From the NCBI RefSeq assembly GCF_002896875.1, contig NZ_CP023278.1, positions 5,588,501-5,652,500 on the forward strand: a stretch of 64,000 nt of DNA. Direction: 5' to 3'. Within the stretch, counting starts at the first letter, position 1, and each line of letters begins with the position of its first letter. Below are positions 35,010 through 44,100 of this stretch, piece by piece. This stretch comes from Nostoc sp. CENA543 (lineage in GTDB: Bacteria > Cyanobacteriota > Cyanobacteriia > Cyanobacteriales > Nostocaceae). Both the position numbers and the translations under genes were made by a program. The notes beneath the pieces were generated by a model. The model was not told the origin of the DNA. It saw only the letters and a program-made list of their open reading frames with translations, and did not search any database.

Positions 35010-36251
35010 ATGCAAAACCAAGTAAATCAAAAATCTCAAACATTAGATAGTAAACATCATAATTATACACCCTGGAAACAAGCCGCCGCTTCCCTATCAC
35101 TGGTGTTGCTAGGTTCGGGGATGACTTTAGCTGGTGGTTACATAGCAGGAAATCACCAGCAGTTAGCCAAGAGTGCGTCTAATTTGGCTGTGAGTCGAGT
35201 TGATGCAGCACCGCCTTTACCAGCTATCACAGACGCTAATTTCGTCACTCAAGTAGTGCAGCAAGTCGGCCCTGCTGTGGTGAGAATTGAAGCTTCTCGC
35301 ACTGTCAAAACTTCTTTACCAGACGATTTTAATGATCCTTTTTTCCGTGAGTTCTTCGGTTCTCGCATACCCCAAACTCAAGAAAGAGTACAGCGCGGTA
35401 CTGGTTCTGGTTTTATTCTTAGCAAAGATGGCAGTATTCTTACTAATGCTCACGTTGTAGATGGTGCTGATAAAGTCAGAGTCATCCTCAAAGATGGACG
35501 TAGCTTCCAAGGGAAAGTATTAGGTAAAGACGAATTAACTGATGTTGCAGTTATCAAAATCCAGGCGGAGAACTTACCAACGGTAAAATTGGGTAACTCC
35601 GATCAACTACAAACAGGAGAATGGGCGATCGCTATTGGTAATCCTTTAGGCTTAGATAATACAGTCACTACAGGTATCATCAGCGCAACCGGACGTTCTA
35701 GTAATCAAATTGGCGCACCAGATAAGCGCGTAGAATACATTCAAACTGATGCAGCGATTAACCCTGGTAACTCTGGCGGCCCCTTACTCAATGCGCGCGG
35801 TGAAGTCATTGGGATGAACACAGCCATCATCCAAGGCGCGCAAGGACTCGGTTTTGCTATCCCCATTAAAACAGTAGAACGTATTTCCAACCAATTAATC
35901 GCCACTGGTAAGGTAGAACACCCTTACTTGGGTATTCAGATGGTCGGTTTAACACCACAAATCAAGGAAAATATTAACTCTGATCCTGATAATAATTTGA
36001 GCGTTGATCAAGATCAAGGCGTTTTAGTAGTCAAAGTTATGCCTAATTCACCAGCAGCGCAAGCCGGAATACGTGCAGGGGATGTGATTCAAAAACTCAA
36101 TGGTCAATCAGTCGCTGATGCTAACAGTATTCAACGAGCTGTAGAAAATAGTCGAGTTGGTGGACAGTTGCAATTAGAAGTAAAACGCCAAGGTCGCAAT
36201 CTTAACTTAGCCGTCCGTCCTGGTGCCTTTCCCACAGAGCAATTACAATAG
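35010..36251 (+). CDS. HtrA/Deg-family serine protease
   Basis: 413 residues. A membrane anchor or signal (ASLSLVLLGSGMTLAGGYIAG, ~27-47) leads to a trypsin-like domain with catalytic His148 (TNAHVVDGA), Asp178 (ELTDVAVIK) and Ser255 (NPGNSGGPLL), then one PDZ domain (~300-395: LVVKVMPNSPAAQAGIRAGD). This fits the cyanobacterial HhoA/HhoB/HtrA set of periplasmic or lumenal quality-control proteases; which paralogue is unclear. It is monocistronic. Confidence 0.93.
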   Translation: MQNQVNQKSQTLDSKHHNYTPWKQAAASLSLVLLGSGMTLAGGYIAGNHQQLAKSASNLAVSRVDAAPPLPAITDANFVTQVVQQVGPAVVRIEASRTVKTSLPDDFNDPFFREFFGSRIPQTQERVQRGTGSGFILSKDGSILTNAHVVDGADKVRVILKDGRSFQGKVLGKDELTDVAVIKIQAENLPTVKLGNSDQLQTGEWAIAIGNPLGLDNTVTTGIISATGRSSNQIGAPDKRVEYIQTDAAINPGNSGGPLLNARGEVIGMNTAIIQGAQGLGFAIPIKTVERISNQLIATGKVEHPYLGIQMVGLTPQIKENINSDPDNNLSVDQDQGVLVVKVMPNSPAAQAGIRAGDVIQKLNGQSVADANSIQRAVENSRVGGQLQLEVKRQGRNLNLAVRPGAFPTEQLQ

Positions 36252-36260
36252 GAAATCTCA

Positions 36261-36293
36261 GGGAATAGGAATGTAACCCAATGCCCTATTCCC
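36261..36293. terminator. Hairpin between convergent genes
   Basis: A perfect 9-bp stem GGGAATAGG (36261-36269) and CCTATTCCC (36285-36293), followed by AATTTTT ten bases later on the plus strand. It lies 10 bp after the htrA-family stop and before the convergent TauE-like gene. Confidence 0.5.
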
Positions 36294-36305
36294 AATTCCC
36301 AATTT

Positions 36306-36677
36306 TTAACGTACTAACAAATATCGTAAACCAATCGCTAACAAAAATATCCCATAGAGTTTTTTCATGGTTTCACTGCTAATAAATGGTTGATTGGCAA
36401 ACATTGCTCCGAATAGATTACCAATCACTAAACCTATAGCAATAATCACCGCATATTTAATATTAATGTTGCCGCTACGCTGGTAAACAGCTGCGCCTAG
36501 AATACCAATAGGTAGGATTTGTGCTGCTATCGACGTACCAGTAGCAAATTTTTGATCCATCCCCATCAATAACACCATTGCTGGCACCATAATTGCACCA
36601 CCACCAATGCCAAACATTCCACCTGCAACGCCAGCCGCTAATCCAATTAGCAACAATTGAATGAGTAAATTAGACAT
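36306..36677 (-). CDS. Half-size TauE/SafE-type membrane transporter
   Basis: 123 residues with four hydrophobic helices and the family motifs GGMFGIGGGAIMVPAM (first helix) and GTSIAAQILPIGILGA. Typical TauE/SafE exporters have about 250 residues and two such repeats, so this is a half-length protein, probably acting as a dimer. It looks complete (good start, stop, no nearby second half). Substrate unknown; the family moves sulfite, sulfoacetate or related anions. Confidence 0.8.
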   Translation of the reverse strand: MSNLLIQLLLIGLAAGVAGGMFGIGGGAIMVPAMVLLMGMDQKFATGTSIAAQILPIGILGAAVYQRSGNINIKYAVIIAIGLVIGNLFGAMFANQPFISSETMKKLYGIFLLAIGLRYLLVR

Positions 36678-36795
36678 GGAAAATAGTTAAGTTTTTGTTG
36701 ACCATATTTATCCTAAATCATTCGTGGTTGACCAGAACTCTGACTTTTTATCATAGTGAGTGATTAGCTGATCAATGCTTGACAATCAAGGGGTG

Positions 36796-37764
36796 TTATA
36801 TTAAGTCGATTTTAGATGAAACTATAGCTTTAGGCAGCATCCCATGTACACCTTTGTGGGGGTGATTGACTACTTGAGTAATGCGAAAATTGACGGCTAA
36901 ACTACATAAAACATAAGCTTCTTCTGGTGATAAATTCAAAAAATTCTTGAGAAAATCAATCATATTGTTAAGGGCTATTTCTAAAGCTGTGTCTAATGTA
37001 GGGGCAAATCCCATTGTGATAATATCAGTCGGCGTTTCTGCAATGGGTGTTGTAATGGGTAAATCTTGACGTAATTTAATTTGAATTCGACCATTCATAG
37101 AAGTTTCAATGGCGGTGACATTCACTTCCCCATCTCCCTGTGCAGAATGTCCATCACCAATGGAAAATAAACCCCCAGGAACGAAAACAGGTAGAAATAG
37201 GCGAGAGCCTGCTTGCAGTTCACGGTTGTCGATGTTACCACCATAATAGCCAGGCGGAATAGACGATCGCTCACTTTCTGGGGTGGCGACACCCAAAATC
37301 CCAAAAAAAGGCTTGATGGGAATTTGAATGCCACTCCCAGGGGGAAATTCGGCTATCTTGTTGACTAAATCTAGGGGGATAAACCGTAAAGCAGGTTGCG
37401 TGAATTGATTTGGTAACGCTCCCCAGCCGGCACGAATGGCATTAAACCCAACTGGTAAACTAGGTGCGATCGCTTCTAATCTGATTTCTAGAACATCCCC
37501 TGGTTTGGCATCTCGGATATAAATTGGCCCTGTGAGTAAATGCGGCCCCGCAGCAATTTTGCGTTCTGAGGGTAAATGTTTGCAGATATCTAAAAATTCA
37601 GGGGTGATAAATTCCGGTGGTGCTTGCTCGTAAATGTAGTAACCCGTATAGGTTTCTAAATCAATAGTGTCGCCGGAATTAATAGTTAGTACAGGTTCTA
37701 GTAGGTGAGAGAAACCCCCTAAATGCACAGTTGATTTAGTGGCTTTTAAAAAGTGGTGGGTCAT
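36796..37764 (-). CDS. Acetamidase/formamidase family protein
   Basis: 322 residues with the beta-rich FmdA/AmdA family pattern: GDTIDLET near the N terminus, PIYIRDAKPGDVLEIRLEAI, GNIDNRELQAGSRLFLPVFVPGG, and GDGHSAQGDGEVNVTAIE, which carries conserved acidic and His residues. The family hydrolyses formamide or acetamide to ammonia and the acid. It is soluble and monocistronic. Confidence 0.9.
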   Translation of the reverse strand: MTHHFLKATKSTVHLGGFSHLLEPVLTINSGDTIDLETYTGYYIYEQAPPEFITPEFLDICKHLPSERKIAAGPHLLTGPIYIRDAKPGDVLEIRLEAIAPSLPVGFNAIRAGWGALPNQFTQPALRFIPLDLVNKIAEFPPGSGIQIPIKPFFGILGVATPESERSSIPPGYYGGNIDNRELQAGSRLFLPVFVPGGLFSIGDGHSAQGDGEVNVTAIETSMNGRIQIKLRQDLPITTPIAETPTDIITMGFAPTLDTALEIALNNMIDFLKNFLNLSPEEAYVLCSLAVNFRITQVVNHPHKGVHGMLPKAIVSSKIDLI

Positions 37765-38102
37765 TACCGCTAAGTTTTTTGTTCAGTACCATTGGTTAGA
37801 ATAGCGGGTTTGTAGTGTTTGTAGATATCTATTGATCTCTTAAGTAGTTAGCTATAGAAAATTGAAAATTTACAACTGAAAAATCTTAGGTATATTAATT
37901 CAAGACTCCTTAGTTTCATGGCTTGATCATCGCAATCAACTAAGGCAACTACAGTTGAGCCTGATAAAGATTTTTGTTACAAAAACTTCATACTGTATAT
38001 TTTATTGAAGCAAAACCAAAGTTTTGTTTAAATTATTCCTGAAATAAATATTTATAGGATAAGAAAAGTGACAATCACTACTATTTAGCCCAGAGGATAA
38101 AA
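37765..38102. other. Divergent intergenic region, no gene seen
   Basis: 338 bp between the formamidase-family gene (minus) and the DUF5684-like gene (plus). AT-rich, no tandem array. A CTTCA/TGAAG pair near 37988-38011 brackets a TATATT sequence that could be part of the plus-strand promoter. Confidence 0.45.
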
Positions 38103-38507
38103 GTGTTTTTACTTACGTATGATTGGAGCTTAGTTTATCTTTTAGCTCAAAGCGACTCCGGTTCTGGAGAAACTGCTGGCAGCTTATTTGGTTTATTATT
38201 TGGCTTATTTGGTTACATTTTCGGTTCTTATTGCTTCTACAGAATTTATCAAAAACTGGGAGAGGCAAACGCTTGGTTTGCTTGGGTTCCTATTCTCAAT
38301 ACCTGGATCATGCTAAAAGCAGGCGATCAGTCTCCCTGGTGGATAATTGGACTTTTTATACCACTTGTAAATTTTGTGGCTTTAATTTTTTTAATTATCG
38401 CCTTTGTCAACATTGTCAAGAAGTTAGGGAAAAATCCTTGGCTAATTTTGTTAATGATTATTCCCATCGTTAACTTTGTGATTTTATACAACTTCGCTTT
38501 TGGTTAA
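38103..38507 (+). CDS. DUF5684-like small membrane protein
   Basis: 134 residues, GTG start. Helices at ~28-48, ~78-100 and ~108-128, with the conserved run AWFAWVPILNTWIMLKAGD between them and GKNPWLILLMIIPIVNFVIL at the end. Function unknown. A long second frame in the same DNA (38123-38473) is a shadow. Confidence 0.75.
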   Translation: MFLLTYDWSLVYLLAQSDSGSGETAGSLFGLLFGLFGYIFGSYCFYRIYQKLGEANAWFAWVPILNTWIMLKAGDQSPWWIIGLFIPLVNFVALIFLIIAFVNIVKKLGKNPWLILLMIIPIVNFVILYNFAFG

Positions 38508-38531
38508 TTAATTAACTAAATCAATAGGATC

Positions 38532-38596
38532 ATAAGGAATTAAAATATTTAAGTATCAAAACGCCAATAATAAATACCTAAATTTTAATTCCTTAT
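38532..38596. terminator. 15-bp perfect inverted repeat between convergent genes
   Basis: ATAAGGAATTAAAAT (38532-38546) and ATTTTAATTCCTTAT (38582-38596), 35-nt spacer. It sits between the stops of two convergent genes and could serve as a bidirectional terminator, though the stem is AT-rich. Confidence 0.5.
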
Positions 38597-38619
38597 AAAT
38601 TTCCATTACTTAGTCTTAG

Positions 38620-39288
38620 TTAGCCAGAAGTTTTGGGAATTGCTGCTGTAATTTGACGTAGCATCATCACTTGCCAGTAAGGAACAGGAGCAAGTAAAAC
38701 AGTCCCAGTCCCCTCAAAAGTATTGACTAAAAACTCTCCAGAAGTCATTGAACCTAAGAGAGATTTAGTAGCTTTTTCTACGCGATAATTGATGTTACTT
38801 GTACGAGCGATCGCAAAATTTCCATCCACTACTAATCGTTCATTTCGCAAGTTAACTATCTCTACAGGGCCTTGCGCCACCATCACAACTTTGCCTCTCC
38901 CTTTAACTTTGGTTTGAAACAAACCTTCGCCACCAATTAAACCAGATACTAACTTATTTCGCTCCACTCCCACTTCAATATTGCCATCACTCGCCCAATA
39001 AGCACCACTGTCTAATATCCATTCATTTCCATCTAATTCTAAAATGTGATATCCAGACAAGGACGGCTCTAAATATAATTCGCCTGTACCTGTATAAGTG
39101 GGGCGAAAAATGTTTTCTCCCGTAGCTAGAGATTTAAGAAATCCTCCGGCTGAGGGGGCTTTTGATTGCATGGTAATATTTCCACGCATATAGTACATTG
39201 CGCCCGATTCAGTCCGCACTGTTTCGTTTTGTAAAACCACTTTCACTAAACGTAAACTTTCCCGTTCAATAATTTCAAAACTTGCCAT
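38620..39288 (-). CDS. AIM24 family protein
   Basis: 222 residues, all beta, with repeated Gly-rich turns (GTGELYLEPSLSGYHILEL, GGEGLFQTKVKGRGKVVMVA, FEGTGTVLLAPVPYW) of the AIM24/TIGR00266 fold. Mitochondrial AIM24 affects inner-membrane organisation; bacterial roles are unknown. There is no signal peptide. It is monocistronic. Confidence 0.85.
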   Translation of the reverse strand: MASFEIIERESLRLVKVVLQNETVRTESGAMYYMRGNITMQSKAPSAGGFLKSLATGENIFRPTYTGTGELYLEPSLSGYHILELDGNEWILDSGAYWASDGNIEVGVERNKLVSGLIGGEGLFQTKVKGRGKVVMVAQGPVEIVNLRNERLVVDGNFAIARTSNINYRVEKATKSLLGSMTSGEFLVNTFEGTGTVLLAPVPYWQVMMLRQITAAIPKTSG

Positions 39289-39433
39289 TGCACTTTCCTG
39301 ATTTTACAAATGTTGCAAAATGCACCTATATTTCTGGCATTTATTTTTGCTAATGGCAAGTCAGATTTTCGGATTTTATAATCCTTAAGGACTTTTCAAA
39401 CAACCTCTTAAGCTTTATATTGACGAATCAACT

Positions 39434-40303
39434 CTAAAGTTTCTCAGATAATACCCCTTGTTCCCAATCTTGTTTAAATTGCTGAAGCCTGGAATACATC
39501 TCTTGAGTGAGACTTTCTACTTTTTGGTCACTACTCAAAATAGGGTGTACGGTTTTTGTAATATTCAATAATTGTGATGCAGATTCCTTTTGTCTGAACC
39601 AATCACGAGCTAGCCTTAAAGGGGATAGAATGTCTATTTTTTGCCGGGGATGATGTAAACGGTCTATATATGATGGCTTATATTCCACATCAATGGACTG
39701 ACACCAATCTTGCCATTTGGATAGCAAGATAGTAGAGTGTGAAATCACCGGAATCCAAGGTATACGAAAAGCATCGGCAATGATAGCACCGTGCATTGCT
39801 TCTGCAAGTATGACTTCGCTTTGGCTAATACAAGACAAAACCTTTTCTCTTGACCAGTGTGGGTCAATATATCCAAATCCCAATCTTTCGCAAACTAAAC
39901 GCCAACCTTCCCCAGCCGTTTTATGATGTGGTATATAAGAGTATTTATAAGATTTTTTACTGTTGTCGAAATTATAGATTTTTCTGATTAAAATCGCCCC
40001 ATCTGTGAGGGCAAATTTACTATCAATACCTAATGTTTTAGCTGATAGCGGCCCACGGACACAATAAATTTTATAAGAATCATCTAGCTGGAGTGTTCCC
40101 TGTCCGTAGCCTACCCCTGTACCGAATACCACACGGAACCGAGCATTATTTGTCCTCTGTGACAATCTATCATTAAGGAGAGTACCTATACCTATAAAAG
40201 CTGAACTTTCATCATTATCTAATACTCCCGGAATCAACTCATCCCACAGCCAGTTATTTAGTTGATCGCCAAAGTTATTTTCTTGATAATAAAACAGTTT
40301 CAT
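39434..40303 (-). CDS. Polysaccharide pyruvyl transferase-like protein
   Basis: 289 residues with the family N terminus LFYYQENNFGDQLNNWLW (NxGD motif), a GIGTLLNDRL segment, the CVRGPLSAKTLG motif and a C-terminal AEAMHGAIIADAFRIPWI motif with the conserved His. Family members add pyruvate ketals to exopolysaccharide sugars. No capsule gene cluster is next to it, so the glycan target is unknown. Confidence 0.85.
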   Translation of the reverse strand: MKLFYYQENNFGDQLNNWLWDELIPGVLDNDESSAFIGIGTLLNDRLSQRTNNARFRVVFGTGVGYGQGTLQLDDSYKIYCVRGPLSAKTLGIDSKFALTDGAILIRKIYNFDNSKKSYKYSYIPHHKTAGEGWRLVCERLGFGYIDPHWSREKVLSCISQSEVILAEAMHGAIIADAFRIPWIPVISHSTILLSKWQDWCQSIDVEYKPSYIDRLHHPRQKIDILSPLRLARDWFRQKESASQLLNITKTVHPILSSDQKVESLTQEMYSRLQQFKQDWEQGVLSEKL

Positions 40304-40348
40304 AGGTTTTCTTGGTAATTATGTGAATAGCTGATGGCAAATAACAAA

Positions 40349-40396
40349 TATAGCCAAAAGATGAGTTAAAGTTAACCATTTCATCTTTTGGCTATA
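40349..40396 (-). terminator. Perfect 16-bp hairpin, likely terminator
   Basis: TATAGCCAAAAGATGA (40349-40364) and its exact complement (40381-40396) around a 16-nt loop, 12 bp past the stop of the minus-strand membrane protein gene. On the minus strand it is followed by TTTGTTAT. Confidence 0.7.
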
Positions 40397-40407
40397 ATTT
40401 GGATATT

Positions 40408-40785
40408 CTAAGATAAGGAATCTAAATCTAGAGATTGCATTCCTTGTTCTTTTGCAAAAACCAGCATACTTCCCAATTGCAACCAAACTAATAAACAAGT
40501 AAGCAGACTCATCGGTAAACCAATTCCTAAAGCCAAAAGCTGAGGAAATCCGAATATTTCTAAACCTGATGAGAGAAATAAACAAACTCCTACAGTAATG
40601 CCCAGAAAAGGTACAGATAAAATTTGCTTAAATGCCGAATTATTAGGGGAGTTTTCTGTACTATTAATTTGCCATTTCTGAACAATTGCCTTCAACGTCC
40701 CAGATAAAGCTAGACCAGAAGTGACAGACATAAATAAGCCGAAGAACAGCAGAAAATAGGGTGGTTGTAATGAGTAATAGTACAT
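40408..40785 (-). CDS. Conserved small membrane protein, function unknown
   Basis: 125 residues with three hydrophobic helices (~9-30, ~55-75, ~80-108) and a Gln/Asn-rich loop. No named family recognised. Downstream is a strong hairpin; upstream is the UbiB-like kinase gene reading toward it, with a 63-bp gap, so the two may share a transcript. Confidence 0.7.
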   Translation of the reverse strand: MYYYSLQPPYFLLFFGLFMSVTSGLALSGTLKAIVQKWQINSTENSPNNSAFKQILSVPFLGITVGVCLFLSSGLEIFGFPQLLALGIGLPMSLLTCLLVWLQLGSMLVFAKEQGMQSLDLDSLS

Positions 40786-40848
40786 GAAAACTACCAGTGG
40801 ATATTAAAAAATGAATGGTCTAATTAAAACACTAAAAACCGTTAATTT

Positions 40849-42573
40849 TCAATTTTGATTTGCTGATTTGGGGTCAATCAAGAAGGCTAAATTGGCAGCC
40901 TTCGGTAGGATAGCTGCGACCCCTTCTCTGGAGAAATTGGTTAATAACCCGATCGCCACATTGAAAAGACGGTCGGGTTGCAGGTCATCTTTCACTAATG
41001 ACCACAGGCGTTGCACTTCTTCGGTATGCAGACGATCATCCTCTGTCAAGGCTAAGACTAACTGACGACGGAGGAATTTACCTTCGTCAGATAAAAGATA
41101 CTGCAAACCCATCTGTGCTGTCGGTAAGACATCAAAATTGCTATCGGTACGAGCGATCGCAATTAAGTTTTCTAGTCGTTGCCACTGGAATTTACCATCT
41201 CTAAACAACACATTCAGTAATCGCCGTCTGAGTTCTGGTGATTCTCCTGTGAGTAATCGTCTCGCCACATAAGGATGACCCACCTCCACAATTTTGAAAT
41301 TGCGATTCAGACTGAGGGCGATTCCTTCCTGTGTCACTAGAGAACGGATAATCAAGGCAAATTTAGCCGGGACGCGAAACGGATATTCATACATCAGTTC
41401 CGAAAACTCATCAGTGATGGTTTTAAAGTTGAAGTCCCCGACGTTTTTCCCAATAGCGTTACCCAACACCGCCTCCAAAGCTGGGACAATGGGACAAATA
41501 TTAGTCTCTGGAGTCAAAAAACCCAGTTTGACAAAATCTGTCGCTAGATCGTCGTAGTCTTGATTGACTAGATGCACTACTGCATCTACGAGGGTTTCTT
41601 TGGTGGTTTCTTCTAGCTGATCCATCATGCCAAAGTCAATGTAAGCCATGCGACCATCGGGCATAGCAAACAAATTCCCTGGGTGGGGGTCAGCGTGAAA
41701 GAATCCGTATTCTAGTAACTGTTGTAGTCCCGATGTCACCCCGATGCGGATAATAGCTTCTGGATCTAAGCCGGCTTCCCGAATTTTGGCTGTATCCGTC
41801 AATTTAAAGCCGTTAATCCACTCCAAGGTTAAAACTCGGCTGCTAGTGTATCGCCAATAAATAGTGGGGACTTTGACTTGTGGATCATTGCGGAAATTGT
41901 GGGCAAATTTTTCCGCGTTGCGTCCTTCATTGAGATAATCGATTTCTTCAAATAACTTAGTACCGAACTCGTCCACAATCAATGTGAGATCGTGACCCAG
42001 ATTTAATGGTAGCCAGGGAGCTAACCAAGCAGCCAACCAGCGCATTAAGTGTAGGTCAAGGGTGAGAATGGGACGCAGGTTTGGACGCTGTACCTTGACG
42101 GCGACTTCTTCACCACTGTGTAAACGCCCTTTGTAGACTTGACCCAAACTAGCCGCAGCTACGGGAGTGGGGGAAAGTTCGCTGAATACTTCAGAAATGG
42201 GCTTACCTAATTCAGTGGTGATAATGCGATGCGCGATCGCATTATCAAACGCTGGGAGTTTATCTTGGAGTTTGATCAGTTCGTCTAAGAAATCTTTGCG
42301 AATTAAATCAGGACGGGTGGAAAGAGCTTGACCAACTTTAATAAATGTTGGGCCGAGTTTCGTGAGCAATTCTCTTAACTGAGTCGCACGTTTTTCTCGG
42401 TTTTGTTCAGCCCGATTTTGCCATTCATCCCATTTCAAACCGAAAATAAAGGTGGCAAAAGACCAACTGATTTTGAATAAACGACCCCAAACTAACCAAG
42501 GACGGTAGCGATAGTAACGAGCGATTGTGTCTGGACTGTAGCGTTTTAGCTGACCAGGTTGATACTGACCCAC
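40849..42573 (-). CDS. ABC1/AarF/UbiB family atypical kinase
   Basis: 574 residues with the hallmark motifs: KxGQ segment FIKVGQALSTRPDL, A-rich loop ASLGQVYKGRL, ion-pair Lys in VAVKVQRPNL, catalytic HADPHPGNLF, and metal-binding DFGMMDQ. UbiB/ABC1K proteins support quinone and lipid metabolism; in cyanobacteria and plastids several act on plastoquinone and tocopherol. There is a hydrophobic C-terminal end. Exact paralogue not assigned. Confidence 0.92.
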   Translation of the reverse strand: MGQYQPGQLKRYSPDTIARYYRYRPWLVWGRLFKISWSFATFIFGLKWDEWQNRAEQNREKRATQLRELLTKLGPTFIKVGQALSTRPDLIRKDFLDELIKLQDKLPAFDNAIAHRIITTELGKPISEVFSELSPTPVAAASLGQVYKGRLHSGEEVAVKVQRPNLRPILTLDLHLMRWLAAWLAPWLPLNLGHDLTLIVDEFGTKLFEEIDYLNEGRNAEKFAHNFRNDPQVKVPTIYWRYTSSRVLTLEWINGFKLTDTAKIREAGLDPEAIIRIGVTSGLQQLLEYGFFHADPHPGNLFAMPDGRMAYIDFGMMDQLEETTKETLVDAVVHLVNQDYDDLATDFVKLGFLTPETNICPIVPALEAVLGNAIGKNVGDFNFKTITDEFSELMYEYPFRVPAKFALIIRSLVTQEGIALSLNRNFKIVEVGHPYVARRLLTGESPELRRRLLNVLFRDGKFQWQRLENLIAIARTDSNFDVLPTAQMGLQYLLSDEGKFLRRQLVLALTEDDRLHTEEVQRLWSLVKDDLQPDRLFNVAIGLLTNFSREGVAAILPKAANLAFLIDPKSANQN

Positions 42574-42866
42574 GCCTTTTTTTGCCTCTTCTACTACTAC
42601 GGGAAAATGAAAATTTAATCTTTTCTTCAGATTTTCAGTTGTTCAATAACTGAAGTATAAGTAATTTTTGATACACATAAAAATACAATGACACAATAAC
42701 AGTTAGCCAACAACTTTGACTTTGCTAAGTTATTTGTATCTTTACTCTTAATTATACTTTATAAAAGTACAGAAAATTTCTGTTCGTTGTGATTCATCCG
42801 CAATAAACGGGAATTGTATAATCAAAGACTTTGTTCCCTTGATGTAGTGATTACGGACTAGTTTTC

Positions 42867-43952
42867 ATGAAATTAATTACAATCTTCACTAATCGCCGAT
42901 GGCGGTTACGTATCTTTGCGGTTGCTACTAGTTTAATAGCTACCCTATTACTTACGCAAGTTGTCACACCCTCACAAACTCTGACGCGAGATAAATATCT
43001 GTGGCCATTTGCCCCCACCTCGATTTGGAATATGCCCATAGGCTCAGGCGCACGCTACAAACCTGCATATATTCAAAAGGCATATTGGGCAGGTGCAGAC
43101 ACCATTCATCTATACAAACTCAAAGCGAGTGATCCTTTGCGTTCCGTGTACGCCCCTGGGAGTTGGGAAGTGAGATGTTCAGGGACAAGGAAGACCACTA
43201 TTTCCGTTTTGCCTGTTCCCGATAGCTTAATAGTCCCTGATACCGTTGACACATCCACACCTAACAACAGCTCCGCCTTTTTGATGCCGGATGGTAGAAC
43301 CATACAACAACTCAATCCCTTAGCACGTTGTCAAAAGAGCGGGCCAGTATACGGTTATGCTCACAGTAAACCCGTTGATATTTATGGTGACGGTATTACT
43401 GGTTCACACGGTGGCTCTGGTCTTTCTGCCATTGGTGGCACAATTCGCAAAGGTGAATTAATTGGCAGTCAACCAATTCGGCACGCCTTGAAAGTTTTGT
43501 TGGATAGTAAAAAATACTACTATTATTCTCAGTCTATTCCCGGTTATCGATGGCCAGCAGACCGAGCAGATCAGGTAGCCCCCACAGACTATAAAGGCAG
43601 AAACCCAGCTTTAGTGATGGGGTCTTTACTAGCGATACCATCTTGGGTGACAGAAGCCAGCTTAAACTTGCAAACACCAGCCGCGAAAAAGCTATTTTAT
43701 GCTCTGCAAAATTACGGTGCATATGTAGTTGATAACGCTGGATGGGATTGTCACTACATAGCGGTAGAAAAAGGGGTAAATGAAGAGTTTAAACAGATCT
43801 ATGGTTACAGCATGGTAGGCAAAGATGGGCGATTTTATGAAGATTTTATGCGCCTATTTCAAGCACTGTACATTGTTGATAACAATAGTCCCATTAGTAT
43901 AGGCGGCGGTGGGGTGAGACGCGTGGCTTTAGCCCCACCGATTGGGAACTAG
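42867..43952 (+). CDS. Secreted protein of unknown function
   Basis: 361 residues with a basic start and one N-terminal hydrophobic segment (IFAVATSLIATLLLTQVV, ~17-34), so secreted or anchored. The mature protein has five Cys and conserved-looking segments: FAPTSIWNMPIGSGARY, TGSHGGSGLSAIGGTIRKGE, PIRHALKVLL, YRWPADRAD, MGSLLAIP and LQNYGAYVVDNAGWDCH. They look like parts of a catalytic or binding domain that I recognise only as an unnamed extracellular family. GGGGATTGGGG repeats follow the stop. Confidence 0.7.
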   Translation: MKLITIFTNRRWRLRIFAVATSLIATLLLTQVVTPSQTLTRDKYLWPFAPTSIWNMPIGSGARYKPAYIQKAYWAGADTIHLYKLKASDPLRSVYAPGSWEVRCSGTRKTTISVLPVPDSLIVPDTVDTSTPNNSSAFLMPDGRTIQQLNPLARCQKSGPVYGYAHSKPVDIYGDGITGSHGGSGLSAIGGTIRKGELIGSQPIRHALKVLLDSKKYYYYSQSIPGYRWPADRADQVAPTDYKGRNPALVMGSLLAIPSWVTEASLNLQTPAAKKLFYALQNYGAYVVDNAGWDCHYIAVEKGVNEEFKQIYGYSMVGKDGRFYEDFMRLFQALYIVDNNSPISIGGGGVRRVALAPPIGN

Positions 43953-44100
43953 ATTGGGGATTGGGGATTGGGGACTGGGAAGATGGGGAAGTGTGGGGAG
44001 TGTGGGGAGTGTGGGGGGAAAGATTTCTTCCCTATCCTCCCACACCTCCCACCCCTCCCTCACTTCCTGCTTGCTCCCTGCCCCCCTGCCTTCTACACCC
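43953..44100. repeat. GGGGATT and TGTGGGGAG arrays between convergent genes
   Basis: GGGGATTGGGG units, TGTGGGGAG units (about 43990-44020) and C-rich complements in the 148 bp between two convergent genes. Confidence 0.8.

Noticed and set aside
38123-38473. 116-codon ORF overlapping the DUF5684-like gene
   Set aside because: Alternative frame of a membrane protein gene; the other frame has clear helices and conserved motifs.
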